Part shown: in pieces, positions 26,331 through 34,568 of the stretch
How the letters are laid out: every line of letters starts with the position of its first letter
How positions within the stretch are numbered: position 1 is the first letter of the stretch
NCBI RefSeq assembly: GCF_000195915.1
Contig: NC_002578.1
Span: 1,297,644 to 1,361,643 of the forward strand
Length of the DNA: 64,000 bases
Direction of reading: 5' to 3'
Source of the DNA: Thermoplasma acidophilum DSM 1728
GTDB lineage: Archaea; Thermoplasmatota; Thermoplasmata; Thermoplasmatales; Thermoplasmataceae
Notes under the pieces: model-generated
The model's database searches: none
Seen by the model: only the letters and a program-made list of their open reading frames with translations
Told to the model about the DNA's origin: nothing
Translations under genes and position numbers: made by a program

Positions 26331-26436
26331 TCTTGAAACTAACACGGGCATAAACCAGTAAATGGAGAATGTTCCTAGGTTGTTCCATATTTTAAGCAAT
26401 GAAAAGCGATCGATAATATAATAATTGGATACATAT

Positions 26437-27297
26437 TCATAGGTTTTTAATGGCAGACTCCAGATCCGGATACTGGAAGCTGAATCCAGAACCCGTTAAT
26501 TTCTTTGGGGCTACTCTCTGGCCACTCATCAGTTCCCTGTACATTTCTGATCCGAGAATCAGTTTGCCGATGAATTCAGGTATTTTCATTTCTTTATAGC
26601 CCTTCTCTCTTGCTATTGCATGTGCTAGATCTGCGAAAGATACCGGAGATGGCGCCGCCATATTTACCGGCCCAGATATATCCTTATTTTCCATGAGGAA
26701 CTTGACAGCGTTTACATAGTCCTTGATATGAATCCACGATACGGGCTGATCTCCATCACCAAAATAGTATACCCTCCTGGATCTGGAATTCATGATGCGT
26801 GCCAGAAAGCCCCCACTGCTGCTCAGTACGTTGGAAGTTCTCAAAATGACCGTTCTCGTATATCTCGAAGCTTTTAGGGCCTCGTCCTCCCATGCATTAG
26901 CTAGCTCCGCAAGAAAACCCGTTCCAGGGGGCGAGTTTTCATCGAATACAGTATTTTCACCATATCCATAGTATCCTATTGCAGAACCGGAAAGGAATGC
27001 CTCAGGCTTGCTGTCAAGCGATGAGATGAATTCGACCATTCTCCTCGTGCTCTCAATTCGGCTTCTTATTATCTCTTCCTTTATCTTCGGGTTCCAGCGT
27101 TTTGATCCTATATTGTATCCGGCCAGATTTATGACAACATCACAGTGCCGTATCTTTCTGAGATCGTTCCAGTTCACAAGATTTATATTTCCATCAGTCC
27201 TGGAAGGACCACGCGTTATGACGTTATACGTATTTCCCTGAATCTCAGTTATTGCTCTACCTATGAGGCCGGTACCGCCGGATATCACAATGTCCAT
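26437..27297 (-). CDS. TIGR01777-type SDR (YfcH-like NAD(P)-binding protein)
   Basis: The protein has 286 residues. The Rossmann start is MDIVISGGTGLIGRAI. Family marks are INLAGYNIGSKRWNPKIKEEI, SGSAIGYYGYGE, FLAELANAWEDEA and RTSNVLSSSGGFLARI, then PVSWIHIKDYVNAVKFLME. These match the TIGR01777/SDR39U1 group, whose substrate is unknown. A TATA-like TATTTAATATGG lies 26 nt before the ATG, so it is probably leaderless. Downstream, 285 nt separate it from the L3 start. Confidence 0.88.
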   Translation of the reverse strand: MDIVISGGTGLIGRAITEIQGNTYNVITRGPSRTDGNINLVNWNDLRKIRHCDVVINLAGYNIGSKRWNPKIKEEIIRSRIESTRRMVEFISSLDSKPEAFLSGSAIGYYGYGENTVFDENSPPGTGFLAELANAWEDEALKASRYTRTVILRTSNVLSSSGGFLARIMNSRSRRVYYFGDGDQPVSWIHIKDYVNAVKFLMENKDISGPVNMAAPSPVSFADLAHAIAREKGYKEMKIPEFIGKLILGSEMYRELMSGQRVAPKKLTGSGFSFQYPDLESAIKNL

Positions 27298-27498
27298 TGT
27301 GCAATCAGAGTATACCCATATTAAATACTTTCTTAGCTTTCAGTGTTCGAGTATCTTTTTCAGTACATGCAAACTCCCATGCACGGCGCAGTAAGTGCGT
27401 ATTTTGTTATGAAGAAGAAGCTAGTGCCATGCGGTTGAACGCTTCAGGCAAAGAATTAATAAGCCACAAGCTTTTGATCGCCGTATAGAGAGACGACG

Positions 27499-28323
27499 AT
27501 GAGGCCAGCTGAGAAGACAAGAAAGAACCTGATAAAAGAGAGGATCACGGTCAGTGCTAGAACTCTTCTGCTAAGAGTTAATCCAACTGGAGACCAGAAC
27601 CTTGGAAAATATGCTTATTATGCCTTCATATTTTCAATTCTAATCCTCTTTGCCGCAGTAATAGCGCTTACAAATGCATATCTGCATTATGTAAACGTAT
27701 CATCATATTATTCATATGAAAGGAAGATACTGGCACCCTTTTCGCTTACCGGATATGAGGGTATGTTCTTCGTTGTGGCATTTGCACCGCTCCCAGATTA
27801 TCTTATAATTCCCTTCTATGGTTATCTGTCCTCCATAGGCGAGTTCAATGTATTCGCCGCATTTTTTGTTTCTCTCATGGCAATGCTGTTCGAGATGGGC
27901 ATAGAATATGCTGGAGGTCGATTGGCAGGGAGGGCCATACTTCTTAAAGCCTTATCGTACTTCAAGATAACAGAAAATGATCTTGAGGTCGCGGATAAAT
28001 GGATAAGAGATCACGGCCCATTTTCAATATTCGTTGCCACTTTTATTCCATACTTCAAGAATGTCACATCGATCGCAGCCGGTACTCTGAAGATGAATGC
28101 ACCATGGTTCTTCCTGTCTAATTTTGCTGGTTTTGCCATAAGGTTTGGGCTTCTTATATATATCGGATACTCCGGCGTATTTGTGCTGACACCATCATTC
28201 GATTACCGTCACCGATTAGGGATAGCAATCCTGGGCGTGATCGCGCTGCTCTATCTTACAGGCTACCTTATAAACAAGGCGAACACGATCATATCGCACA
28301 GGGCAGGGAATAGCAGATCGTAA
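27499..28323 (+). CDS. DedA-family membrane protein
   Basis: The protein has 274 residues with membrane segments near 38-58, 85-105, 115-135, 185-215 and 235-255. The middle has the DedA/VTT pattern: a re-entrant FAPLPDYLIIPFYGYLSS, an acidic FEMGIEYAGGRLAGR, then GPFSIFVATFIPYFKNVTSIAAGTLKMNAPWF, the conserved G-x-F-x3-F-x-P segment. DedA proteins act as lipid scramblases or proton-linked transporters of lipid carriers. The exact substrate here is unknown. The basic N-terminal 30 residues are unusual and the start may lie further downstream. Confidence 0.8.
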   Translation: MRPAEKTRKNLIKERITVSARTLLLRVNPTGDQNLGKYAYYAFIFSILILFAAVIALTNAYLHYVNVSSYYSYERKILAPFSLTGYEGMFFVVAFAPLPDYLIIPFYGYLSSIGEFNVFAAFFVSLMAMLFEMGIEYAGGRLAGRAILLKALSYFKITENDLEVADKWIRDHGPFSIFVATFIPYFKNVTSIAAGTLKMNAPWFFLSNFAGFAIRFGLLIYIGYSGVFVLTPSFDYRHRLGIAILGVIALLYLTGYLINKANTIISHRAGNSRS

Positions 28324-28394
28324 ACAAATATGTATACTTCAGCGTCCATAGCATTTAGAGAAATGTTATAACGCTTGATTTAATATGGATAAGA

Positions 28395-29930
28395 ATGAAT
28401 GGTATTTATCTATTCGTTGTCCTCCTCATTTCATGGATAGCAATCGTTTATCTGCTCTCACCTTACATAAAGCGTTCAAAGCATTTCTCACTTTTTGGCC
28501 CTGCGATAATGCTAAAATTCGTAAAGAACAGAGGAGTTATTGAAGGCATATCCAAAAAATTCCCTGCAAAAGCTTTCTCTAAGGTCTCTGTCATAGTGGT
28601 CATAATTGCAGGAATAGTTGCGCTGGTTAGTCTGATCTACAGCGCTTATCTGGCTTCATTTATAAGACCCAGCCAGGCACCTCCAGTCACTGAATTCCTG
28701 GGTCTTCCTGGTATTAATCCCGTCATCCCAATAGGGTATGGCATAGTGGCCCTTGTGGTCTCCGTGGTTGTGCATGAGATGATGCACGGCGTAACCGCAA
28801 AAAGGCATGGCCTTAAGGTCGATTCAGTCGGTGTGTTGTTTTTCATAGTTCCCGTCGGTGCATTTGTGGAACCCAACGAAACCGAGATGATGAGTGCAGA
28901 TCCAGTCATCAGGAGGAGGATATTTGCTGCAGGTCCTGGTGTAAATATAATTATAGGCATTATACTGGCCATACTGATCTCAACTGTTATGTTCTCAAGT
29001 GCAGCCCCGGTTCATAACGGAGTCTACGTGCAGAGCTCGGATCCGCAGGTGAATCCGTCCATCCCAGCTGGAAACGAGATAATAGCCATCGGCAATTATA
29101 CCGGCAACAACGTAACCACGGCCTTGATAAATTCCAATCTAGCACCTGGTTCAAATGTTAATGTCAGCCTGTTCAACGGAAAGAACGTAAAGCAGGTCGA
29201 GGCGGTTGCAGGCATTGTAATAGTATCTACATTGCCTGGTTATCCGGCTGCAAATGTGAGTGTTCCCTCCAATTCCGTGCTTCTATCCATAAACCATACC
29301 GAGATAAGGAATGAGACCGTGCTGACCGATGTTCTGGATGCGATACCGCCTGGGACAACGATATCCATGACCGTGCTGGTTATGCCATCCCACACCGTCA
29401 GGACATTTAACATGACCACAACTTCCGCTTACAGGTACTATGCACAATATGACCCCAGCGCAAATAATCCCGCCTACAGGGATTACAGCTTCGTTGGAAT
29501 ATCGATATCCTATATGGGCATAACAGGGTACCAGATGAACGAACTCAGGAACCTCATATTCCTCAGGGAGTTCTATTCTAATCCCGTGGAGGGTTTCATA
29601 GAGGCTATAGGCCTTCCCTTCTACGGCCTCAACCCCGTTCCGGTATCGATGGCCAGCATGTTCTCCGTTCCGTTCAGTCCGCTGATATTCTGGGGCATGC
29701 TGAACACGTTTTACTGGTTCTTCTGGATAAACATACTGCTTGGCATAACAAACGCACTGCCCTTCGCCTTCTTTGATGGCGGGCAATTCTTCAGGGACAC
29801 GCTGACGATAGCTGGAAGAAAATTCAGATCGCTGTCCAACGAGAAGGTCGTTAACCAGATCATGTATTTCATGAGCTTCCTGGTCTTCTTCCTCATCCTG
29901 TGGGAACTGATAGTACCAAGAATAATTTAA
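28395..29930 (+). CDS. Site-2-protease-family membrane metalloprotease
   Basis: The protein has 511 residues. The zinc motif HEMMH (H127-E128-x2-H131) lies in the second or third membrane segment, and the matching aspartate motif ALPFAFFDGGQFF is in the C-terminal membrane part. Between them, about 205-355, is a long outer insertion that looks like one or two PDZ-like domains (VYVQSSDPQVNPSIPAGNEI, then VIVSTLPGYPAANV). Such proteases cut membrane proteins inside the bilayer in signalling or quality control. A TATA-like box centred near 28369, about 26 nt upstream, supports a leaderless start. DedA precedes it but with its own stop and a 70-nt gap. Confidence 0.88.
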   Translation: MNGIYLFVVLLISWIAIVYLLSPYIKRSKHFSLFGPAIMLKFVKNRGVIEGISKKFPAKAFSKVSVIVVIIAGIVALVSLIYSAYLASFIRPSQAPPVTEFLGLPGINPVIPIGYGIVALVVSVVVHEMMHGVTAKRHGLKVDSVGVLFFIVPVGAFVEPNETEMMSADPVIRRRIFAAGPGVNIIIGIILAILISTVMFSSAAPVHNGVYVQSSDPQVNPSIPAGNEIIAIGNYTGNNVTTALINSNLAPGSNVNVSLFNGKNVKQVEAVAGIVIVSTLPGYPAANVSVPSNSVLLSINHTEIRNETVLTDVLDAIPPGTTISMTVLVMPSHTVRTFNMTTTSAYRYYAQYDPSANNPAYRDYSFVGISISYMGITGYQMNELRNLIFLREFYSNPVEGFIEAIGLPFYGLNPVPVSMASMFSVPFSPLIFWGMLNTFYWFFWINILLGITNALPFAFFDGGQFFRDTLTIAGRKFRSLSNEKVVNQIMYFMSFLVFFLILWELIVPRII

Positions 29931-29935
29931 TCAAA

Positions 29936-30008
29936 TAGCCCTGGGCAGATTCGAACTGCCGTCGATGGGTCCAGAGCCCATAATGCTTGGCCACTACACC
30001 ACAGGGCT
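29936..30008 (-). tRNA. tRNA-Gln(CTG)
   Basis: The cloverleaf folds with acceptor AGCCCTG/CAGGGCT, a D arm, anticodon stem ATGGG/CCCAT with loop CTCTGGA giving anticodon CTG, and a T arm with GTTCGAATC. No intron is seen and CCA is not encoded. It starts six bases after the protease stop, on the opposite strand. Confidence 0.93.
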
Positions 30009-30073
30009 GCGGGTGGTGAATTTCAATTTTCTTTAATAATCTTTTCATTCGGACTGCGAATTCAGATTCTGAA

Positions 30074-31012
30074 TCAGATATTGTTGAAATCTATCTTTGC
30101 CTTGGACGGATCCTTGGCTATCATGGCTACCCTGCTTTCGACCCTGTCAGCAACGAATGTGTAACCTAGGCGGTTGGCCAGATCATTGGAGAACTCCAGT
30201 ATCTCAGCGTGTGATGGCATGTGCGATGCCTGTAGCTTTGTCATCGATGAACCCACGTGTACATAGCCCTTCGATTCTATAAAGTCTGGATCAGCCTTTC
30301 TATCAAGAGCTGCGTATTCGTCAAGGTATGGCATATTGACACCATGGACGAGCGTGTGCCTTATCACTATCCTGGTGTCAAGGCTTGGCAACAGTTCAAG
30401 CGTTCTCATGAGGTTCTCCCAGCCATTTCCTATTGATGGATTTAGTAAATCGTTGAATATCTTCTTATTTGGGGCTGCAACTGTAACGTATAACTGTGTT
30501 GGAAGGGGATCCAGCCTCTCAAGAACTGAAGGCAGCGTACCATTTGTTACAAGGAACGTGCTTATGCCACGCTTCTTTGCAGCTGCTATGAGTTCACCGA
30601 GCCTCGTGTAAAGTGTCGGTTCGCCTGTGAGCGATATGGCCATATGCTTGGGATGCGTTGCCTCTTCCCATATTTCCTTGGAAACTTTCGGGTTTCCCTT
30701 GAATCCAGATATGAGTTTCAGATGCTGCTTTATGCTTTCTTCAAGTATGAATTCAGGATCGTCCTCGTCTGATATATGCATAGAGTCGAAACCCTGAAAC
30801 CTCCAGCAGAATGCACAATTCTCGGTGCATGCATTAAGCGCTGGGGTCATCTGTATGCACTGGTGCGATTTTATGCCATAGAAAGTGTTCTTGTAGCAAC
30901 CTGGCCCACCAAGGAGCTCATCCTTCGTCCAATGGCAGACCTTAACTGCCGAATGCCTCCCGACAAGACCGTAATGTTCCTTGCGATAGATATCAGCGTA
31001 TATATTCTGCAC
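30074..31012 (-). CDS. taw1: 4-demethylwyosine synthase Taw1 (TYW1-like radical SAM)
   Basis: The enzyme makes the tricyclic base imG-14 from m1G37 of tRNA-Phe with pyruvate. The protein has 312 residues; the radical SAM cluster is C62-x3-C66-x2-C69 (CTENCAFCW), and a second cluster is likely made by C26, C39 and C52, as in archaeal TYW1. ISLTGEPTLYTRLGELI is the family motif after the SAM site. The start is a GTG at 31012. A box GTTAAATACC about 24 nt upstream supports a leaderless transcript. Confidence 0.93.
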   Translation of the reverse strand: MQNIYADIYRKEHYGLVGRHSAVKVCHWTKDELLGGPGCYKNTFYGIKSHQCIQMTPALNACTENCAFCWRFQGFDSMHISDEDDPEFILEESIKQHLKLISGFKGNPKVSKEIWEEATHPKHMAISLTGEPTLYTRLGELIAAAKKRGISTFLVTNGTLPSVLERLDPLPTQLYVTVAAPNKKIFNDLLNPSIGNGWENLMRTLELLPSLDTRIVIRHTLVHGVNMPYLDEYAALDRKADPDFIESKGYVHVGSSMTKLQASHMPSHAEILEFSNDLANRLGYTFVADRVESRVAMIAKDPSKAKIDFNNI

Positions 31013-31049
31013 GAGAAAAGGATAAGAAACTGGTATTTAACCAGTTCGT

Positions 31050-31079
31050 AAAAATTGTTTTTAAAAATTATTCAAATTT
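31050..31079 (-). terminator. T-rich terminator after the thermosome gene
   Basis: Directly after the stop of thsB the minus strand runs AATTTGAATAATTTTTAAAAA then CAATTTTT. T runs of this kind end archaeal transcripts. The same stretch is upstream of taw1, which has its own promoter. Confidence 0.4.
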
Positions 31080-32711
31080 TCAGTCCTCAGAGGACTCGCT
31101 GCTGCTTCCGCTCTTTGGTGGGTTGCTAGAGGAACTGCTTGACTTCGTTGCTATGACATCATCAATGCGCAGTATCATTATGGCAGCCTCAGTTGCAGAC
31201 TCTATGGCCTGCTTGCCCACCCTTATGGGCTCTATCACGCCGTTCTTCACCATGTCCTCGATTTCGCCGGTGAAGACATTTATACCATATGTCTTGTTGC
31301 CCTTGGCGTGCTCTGCCCTGAGCTTTAGCAGTATGTCGATCGGATCTAGACCTGCGTTCTCCGCGAGTGCCCTGGGTATTTCCTCGATCGCATCCGCAAA
31401 CTTCTCGATGGCCAGCTGCTGCCTGCCACCGATCTTCTGGGCATATGACCTGAGCCTGAACGCTATCTCGGCTGCTGTAGCACCGCCGCCAGCAGCGTAT
31501 GCACCATCTTCAAGGGCACTGGCCACGACGTGCAGCGAATCGGTTATTGATCTCTCCATTTCATCTACCACGTGCTCAGTCTCTCCCCTGACAAGTATGC
31601 TGACCGCCTTTGGATTCTTGCAGCCCGTCACGAACGTCATGTAGTCCTCTCCGACCTTCACCTGCTCGACTCTCTCTGCGGTTCCCAGATCGGATGATGA
31701 TATCTCATCTATGGTCGATACAATGGAAGCCCCTGTTGCCTTTGCGAGCTTGTCCATATCGCTCTTTTTGACCCTGCGTACTGCGTATATTCCAGCCCTG
31801 GAGAGATAGTGCTGTGCCATGTCATCTATGCCCTTCTGCGTTATGACCACGTTCGCACCCACGGATTTTATCTTGTCCACCATCTCCCTGAGCATGTTCT
31901 CTTCCTGGGCCAGGAACTTCTGTATCATTGATGGATCCTCTATCCTGAGGTTTGTATCGAACTCAGGTTTCTTTATCTCAAGTGGAGCATCAAGCAATGC
32001 TATCTTTGCATCCTTGACCACATCTGGCATGCCCGGATGCACCTTTTCCTTGTCAACGATTATACCATTTATGAGCTGCGTGTCATCAATGGCACCGCCC
32101 TGTTTCTTCACGACCTGTATGTTGTCAAAATCGACGTAATACTTGCCGTCTCTCAGCTCAGCAACCGATTTCACTGCCTCATATGAGATCTCGGCCAGCT
32201 TGTCCTTAGCAACAGAGGCGCTCTTGCTGTTGAGAGAGGTCTGAGCCATCTTAAGGAGTAGTGCCTTCTCATCAGCACCTATCTTGGTCGATATTTCATC
32301 AATGACTCTCTTTGCCTCCTCTGAAGCCATCCTGTATCCTTCAGATATCACTGTCGGATGTACATTCTGGTTTATCAGGCCCTGTGCCTGCTGGAGCAGA
32401 CCGCCAGCTATTATCACTGCCGTAGTTGTACCGTCTCCCACGAATGAGTCTTGTGTCTTGGAGACCTCAACCATCATCTTTGCAGCAGGATGCTCAACGT
32501 CCATCTCCTTCAGGATGGTCACACCATCATTAGTTATGACTATGTCGCCGAGCGAGTCCACGAGCATCTTGTCCATGCCCCTTGGGCCAAGGCTCGACCT
32601 CACGGAATTTGAAATTGCAATGGCAGCCTCAATGTTCTCCTTCATTGCGTCTTTTCCGCTCTCTCTCTTTGTTCCTTCTTTAAGAATGAATATAGGTTGT
32701 CCAGCTATCAT
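31080..32711 (-). CDS. thsB: Thermosome subunit (group II chaperonin, beta type)
   Basis: The protein has 543 residues and forms the ATP-driven folding ring with the alpha subunit. Signatures are LGPRGMDKM (41-49), NDGVTIL (61-67) and GDGTTTA (92-98), the nucleotide site, plus a Ser/Glu-rich tail ([20 protein letters not shown]) instead of the GGM-rich tail of GroEL. I assign it as the beta subunit from memory of the genome; the alpha subunit is not in the window. A good TATA box lies upstream, and heat regulation is likely from the known behaviour of thermosomes. Confidence 0.95.
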   Translation of the reverse strand: MIAGQPIFILKEGTKRESGKDAMKENIEAAIAISNSVRSSLGPRGMDKMLVDSLGDIVITNDGVTILKEMDVEHPAAKMMVEVSKTQDSFVGDGTTTAVIIAGGLLQQAQGLINQNVHPTVISEGYRMASEEAKRVIDEISTKIGADEKALLLKMAQTSLNSKSASVAKDKLAEISYEAVKSVAELRDGKYYVDFDNIQVVKKQGGAIDDTQLINGIIVDKEKVHPGMPDVVKDAKIALLDAPLEIKKPEFDTNLRIEDPSMIQKFLAQEENMLREMVDKIKSVGANVVITQKGIDDMAQHYLSRAGIYAVRRVKKSDMDKLAKATGASIVSTIDEISSSDLGTAERVEQVKVGEDYMTFVTGCKNPKAVSILVRGETEHVVDEMERSITDSLHVVASALEDGAYAAGGGATAAEIAFRLRSYAQKIGGRQQLAIEKFADAIEEIPRALAENAGLDPIDILLKLRAEHAKGNKTYGINVFTGEIEDMVKNGVIEPIRVGKQAIESATEAAIMILRIDDVIATKSSSSSSNPPKSGSSSESSED

Positions 32712-32739
32712 GGCTATCCAATGGAGTAAAAATAAACTT

Positions 32740-32748
32740 CTATATAAG
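32740..32748 (-). promoter_or_regulatory. TATA box of the thermosome gene
   Basis: ACTTATATAG on the minus strand, about 33 nt before the ATG, is a near-consensus TATA box. It predicts a short 5' leader of under ten bases. Confidence 0.55.
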
Positions 32749-32774
32749 TGTTTCTGAAGGGATATGCGAACCAG

Positions 32775-33416
32775 CTAAGCAGAAGAAAGAACATAGTTGT
32801 ACAGCGCTGCCTTAAGTTCTCTAGCGGCACGTTCCGGATCAGGATCTGAAAATATGGCGGATACAACGGCTACCCCATCTATGCCATATCCGGAGAACGT
32901 CCTGATGTTGGATATGTTTATTCCCCCTATCACGAACACAGGTATTCTGATGTATTTGTGAATGCCCTCAAGTACATGGATATCATAGACATCGGCATCC
33001 TTTTTTGTGTCCGTGTGAAAGAACGGACCGAAAGCGACGTAATCTGCTCCATTCTTTTCTGCAAAAATTGCCATTTCTCTGTCCCCATAGGTTGAGTAGC
33101 CGATTAATCCATCAAAGATCCTCCTTGCGTCTGGCAGAGGCATATCGTCTTTCCCTATATGCACACCATCAGCCTGTACCTCAATTGCAAGCTGCACATC
33201 ATCGTCTATGAAGAACAGAATATCGTACCTGTTGCAGATCTGCTTTACCTTTCTTGCGACATCAAGCCTCACAGATCTTGGATTAGATTTGTCTCTGTAC
33301 TGCACAATATCGACGCCACCAATTATAGCTTCCTCTATTATATTGAAGAAATTTTTACGGCTGTAATCCTCCGTCACAAGGTAGAGGCCCTTGATCCTTC
33401 TGCCCTCGAGCTTCAT
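32775..33416 (-). CDS. thiE: Thiamine-phosphate synthase (ThiE)
   Basis: The enzyme joins hydroxymethylpyrimidine diphosphate with thiazole phosphate. The protein has 213 residues in a TIM barrel: LYLVTEDYSRKNF, VDIVQYRDKS (39-44 binds pyrophosphate), FFIDDDVQLAIEVQADGVHIGKDD, GYSTYGDREM and VAFGPFFHTDTKKD, then PVFVIGGINISN and GIDGVAVVSAIF. The GYS element is G-Y-S-T, as in the family. Its ATG overlaps the stop of the AIRS-like gene, so the two are coupled. Confidence 0.9.
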   Translation of the reverse strand: MKLEGRRIKGLYLVTEDYSRKNFFNIIEEAIIGGVDIVQYRDKSNPRSVRLDVARKVKQICNRYDILFFIDDDVQLAIEVQADGVHIGKDDMPLPDARRIFDGLIGYSTYGDREMAIFAEKNGADYVAFGPFFHTDTKKDADVYDIHVLEGIHKYIRIPVFVIGGINISNIRTFSGYGIDGVAVVSAIFSDPDPERAARELKAALYNYVLSSA

Positions 33417-34459
33417 TTCCAGTCCTCGCTTATCCCGAATTCCACGGCTGTCCAGAATGGATCCTTCTGAGGCGGCCCGATCGTTCTTTTCTCCCTGCCA
33501 ACGATTATCCTTTCACTAGGATCGGCAGTCATCTCTCCGATCACGTTTGCATCTATTCCATTGGCCTTTAGTGAGGATACAAGATCCTCTGCATGGTCCG
33601 GTTTTACTGTTATAAGAAGTGCACCCTCGCTTATAGCCATAAGTGGGTCTATGGAGAAAATTGAACAGACTCTCTTCACGTAGTCGTCTACTTTTATGCT
33701 GTCTTCATGAATCCTTATGCCGTTTCCGGAGGAGTCAGCAATTTCGAAGAGCGCCCCGAGAAGACCTCCTTCTGTTACGTCGTGCATTGCCGTTACCCTT
33801 GTCCTGAGCCCGAATCTCTTACACACGAGGCTTTCATGCACGGTAGTAAGCTTTCTGAACAGATCCACTCCGTAGGAGAATAATTCATCACCCAGCTTCG
33901 CCTTTATGGTGCCTGGAAAGAGCCTTGTAAGAAGGGCAGCAGCCTCTATTGCGGGAGTCTTGGTAAGTACAACCTTGTCTCCCGGACGTGCCATAGCGCT
34001 TGTGACGTATTCATCCTCGCCGATGAAGCCCATTGCGGTGATCCCGCCTATCATTGGAAATGATGTGCCGGCATACCTTGCCGTGTGCCCTGTTATTATG
34101 GATGTGCCGAATCTGGCTGCTTCCTCCGTAAAGGCGTTCCACATCCTTGATATCTCCTCATCGGTCATTGAGAGTGGCAGATTCAGATCGACGGTCATAT
34201 AATCAGGATTTGCCCCTGACGTGAGCAAATCCGAAGCAAGTATGTGATAGGCAAACCAGGCTGAATCTTCGTAACCAAATACAGGATCGAAATAGAATGG
34301 ATCCGTTGTTACGGACATAACACGCCCGTCACCTATTTTTATGATGCCAACATCAACTCCATTTGCTGGCGGGACGAGATCTTCCTTATGCCGGATGCCG
34401 GTCTTAGAAAGTATCATAGATGTGAAGAAATTCCGATCGAGCTTTCCTGGTTGTTGCAT
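33413..34459 (-). CDS. PurM/HypE/ThiL-superfamily (AIRS-like) protein
   Basis: The protein has 348 residues of the AIR-synthase-related ATP-binding fold: DVGIIKIGDGRVMSVTTDPF near 31-50, an APHILASDLLTSGANP-like dimer segment (YHILASDLLTSGANPDYM), a GHTARYAG and GGITAMGF nucleotide region, and ALHDVTEGGLLGAL-like AMHDVTEGGLLGALFEIAD in the C-terminal half. It is most like HypE-related orphans. Being coupled to ThiE, it may act as the thiamine-phosphate kinase of the pathway, but the ThiL G-D-D-A-A signature is not seen, so I do not name it so. A TATA-like ATTTTATC about 27 nt upstream supports a leaderless start. Confidence 0.72.
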   Translation of the reverse strand: MQQPGKLDRNFFTSMILSKTGIRHKEDLVPPANGVDVGIIKIGDGRVMSVTTDPFYFDPVFGYEDSAWFAYHILASDLLTSGANPDYMTVDLNLPLSMTDEEISRMWNAFTEEAARFGTSIITGHTARYAGTSFPMIGGITAMGFIGEDEYVTSAMARPGDKVVLTKTPAIEAAALLTRLFPGTIKAKLGDELFSYGVDLFRKLTTVHESLVCKRFGLRTRVTAMHDVTEGGLLGALFEIADSSGNGIRIHEDSIKVDDYVKRVCSIFSIDPLMAISEGALLITVKPDHAEDLVSSLKANGIDANVIGEMTADPSERIIVGREKRTIGPPQKDPFWTAVEFGISEDWK

Positions 34460-34501
34460 GCTTGTGTATGCCAGAATATGATAAAATCATTGTCGGTCTA
34501 A

Positions 34502-34518
34502 ATTAGCTATATGCTAAT
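34502..34518. promoter_or_regulatory. Inverted repeat between divergent thi-region promoters
   Basis: ATTAGC-TATAT-GCTAAT forms a perfect six-base inverted repeat. A second one, TATTTA-G-TAAATA, lies at 34527-34539 beside the TATA box of the permease gene. Both lie between the AIRS/ThiE and permease/ABC transcripts, where an operator would be expected. Confidence 0.4.
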
Positions 34519-34539
34519 ATTTTTAGTATTTAGTAAATA

Positions 34540-34547
34540 TTAAATAA
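34540..34547 (+). promoter_or_regulatory. TATA box of the permease-ABC unit
   Basis: TTAAATAA, centred about 26 nt before the permease ATG, supports a leaderless start at 34569. Confidence 0.5.
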
Positions 34548-34568
34548 TATGCATGCATAACTTGGCAA

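Noticed and set aside
26152-26331. tRNA, 5S or SRP RNA in the gap before L3
   Set aside because: None of their conserved arms or loops can be drawn; only successive simple hairpins are seen.
34460-34568. TPP riboswitch before the thiamine-region permease
   Set aside because: The conserved CTGAGA and ACCTGATCTGG-type segments are not present; the transcript also looks leaderless, leaving no room for it.
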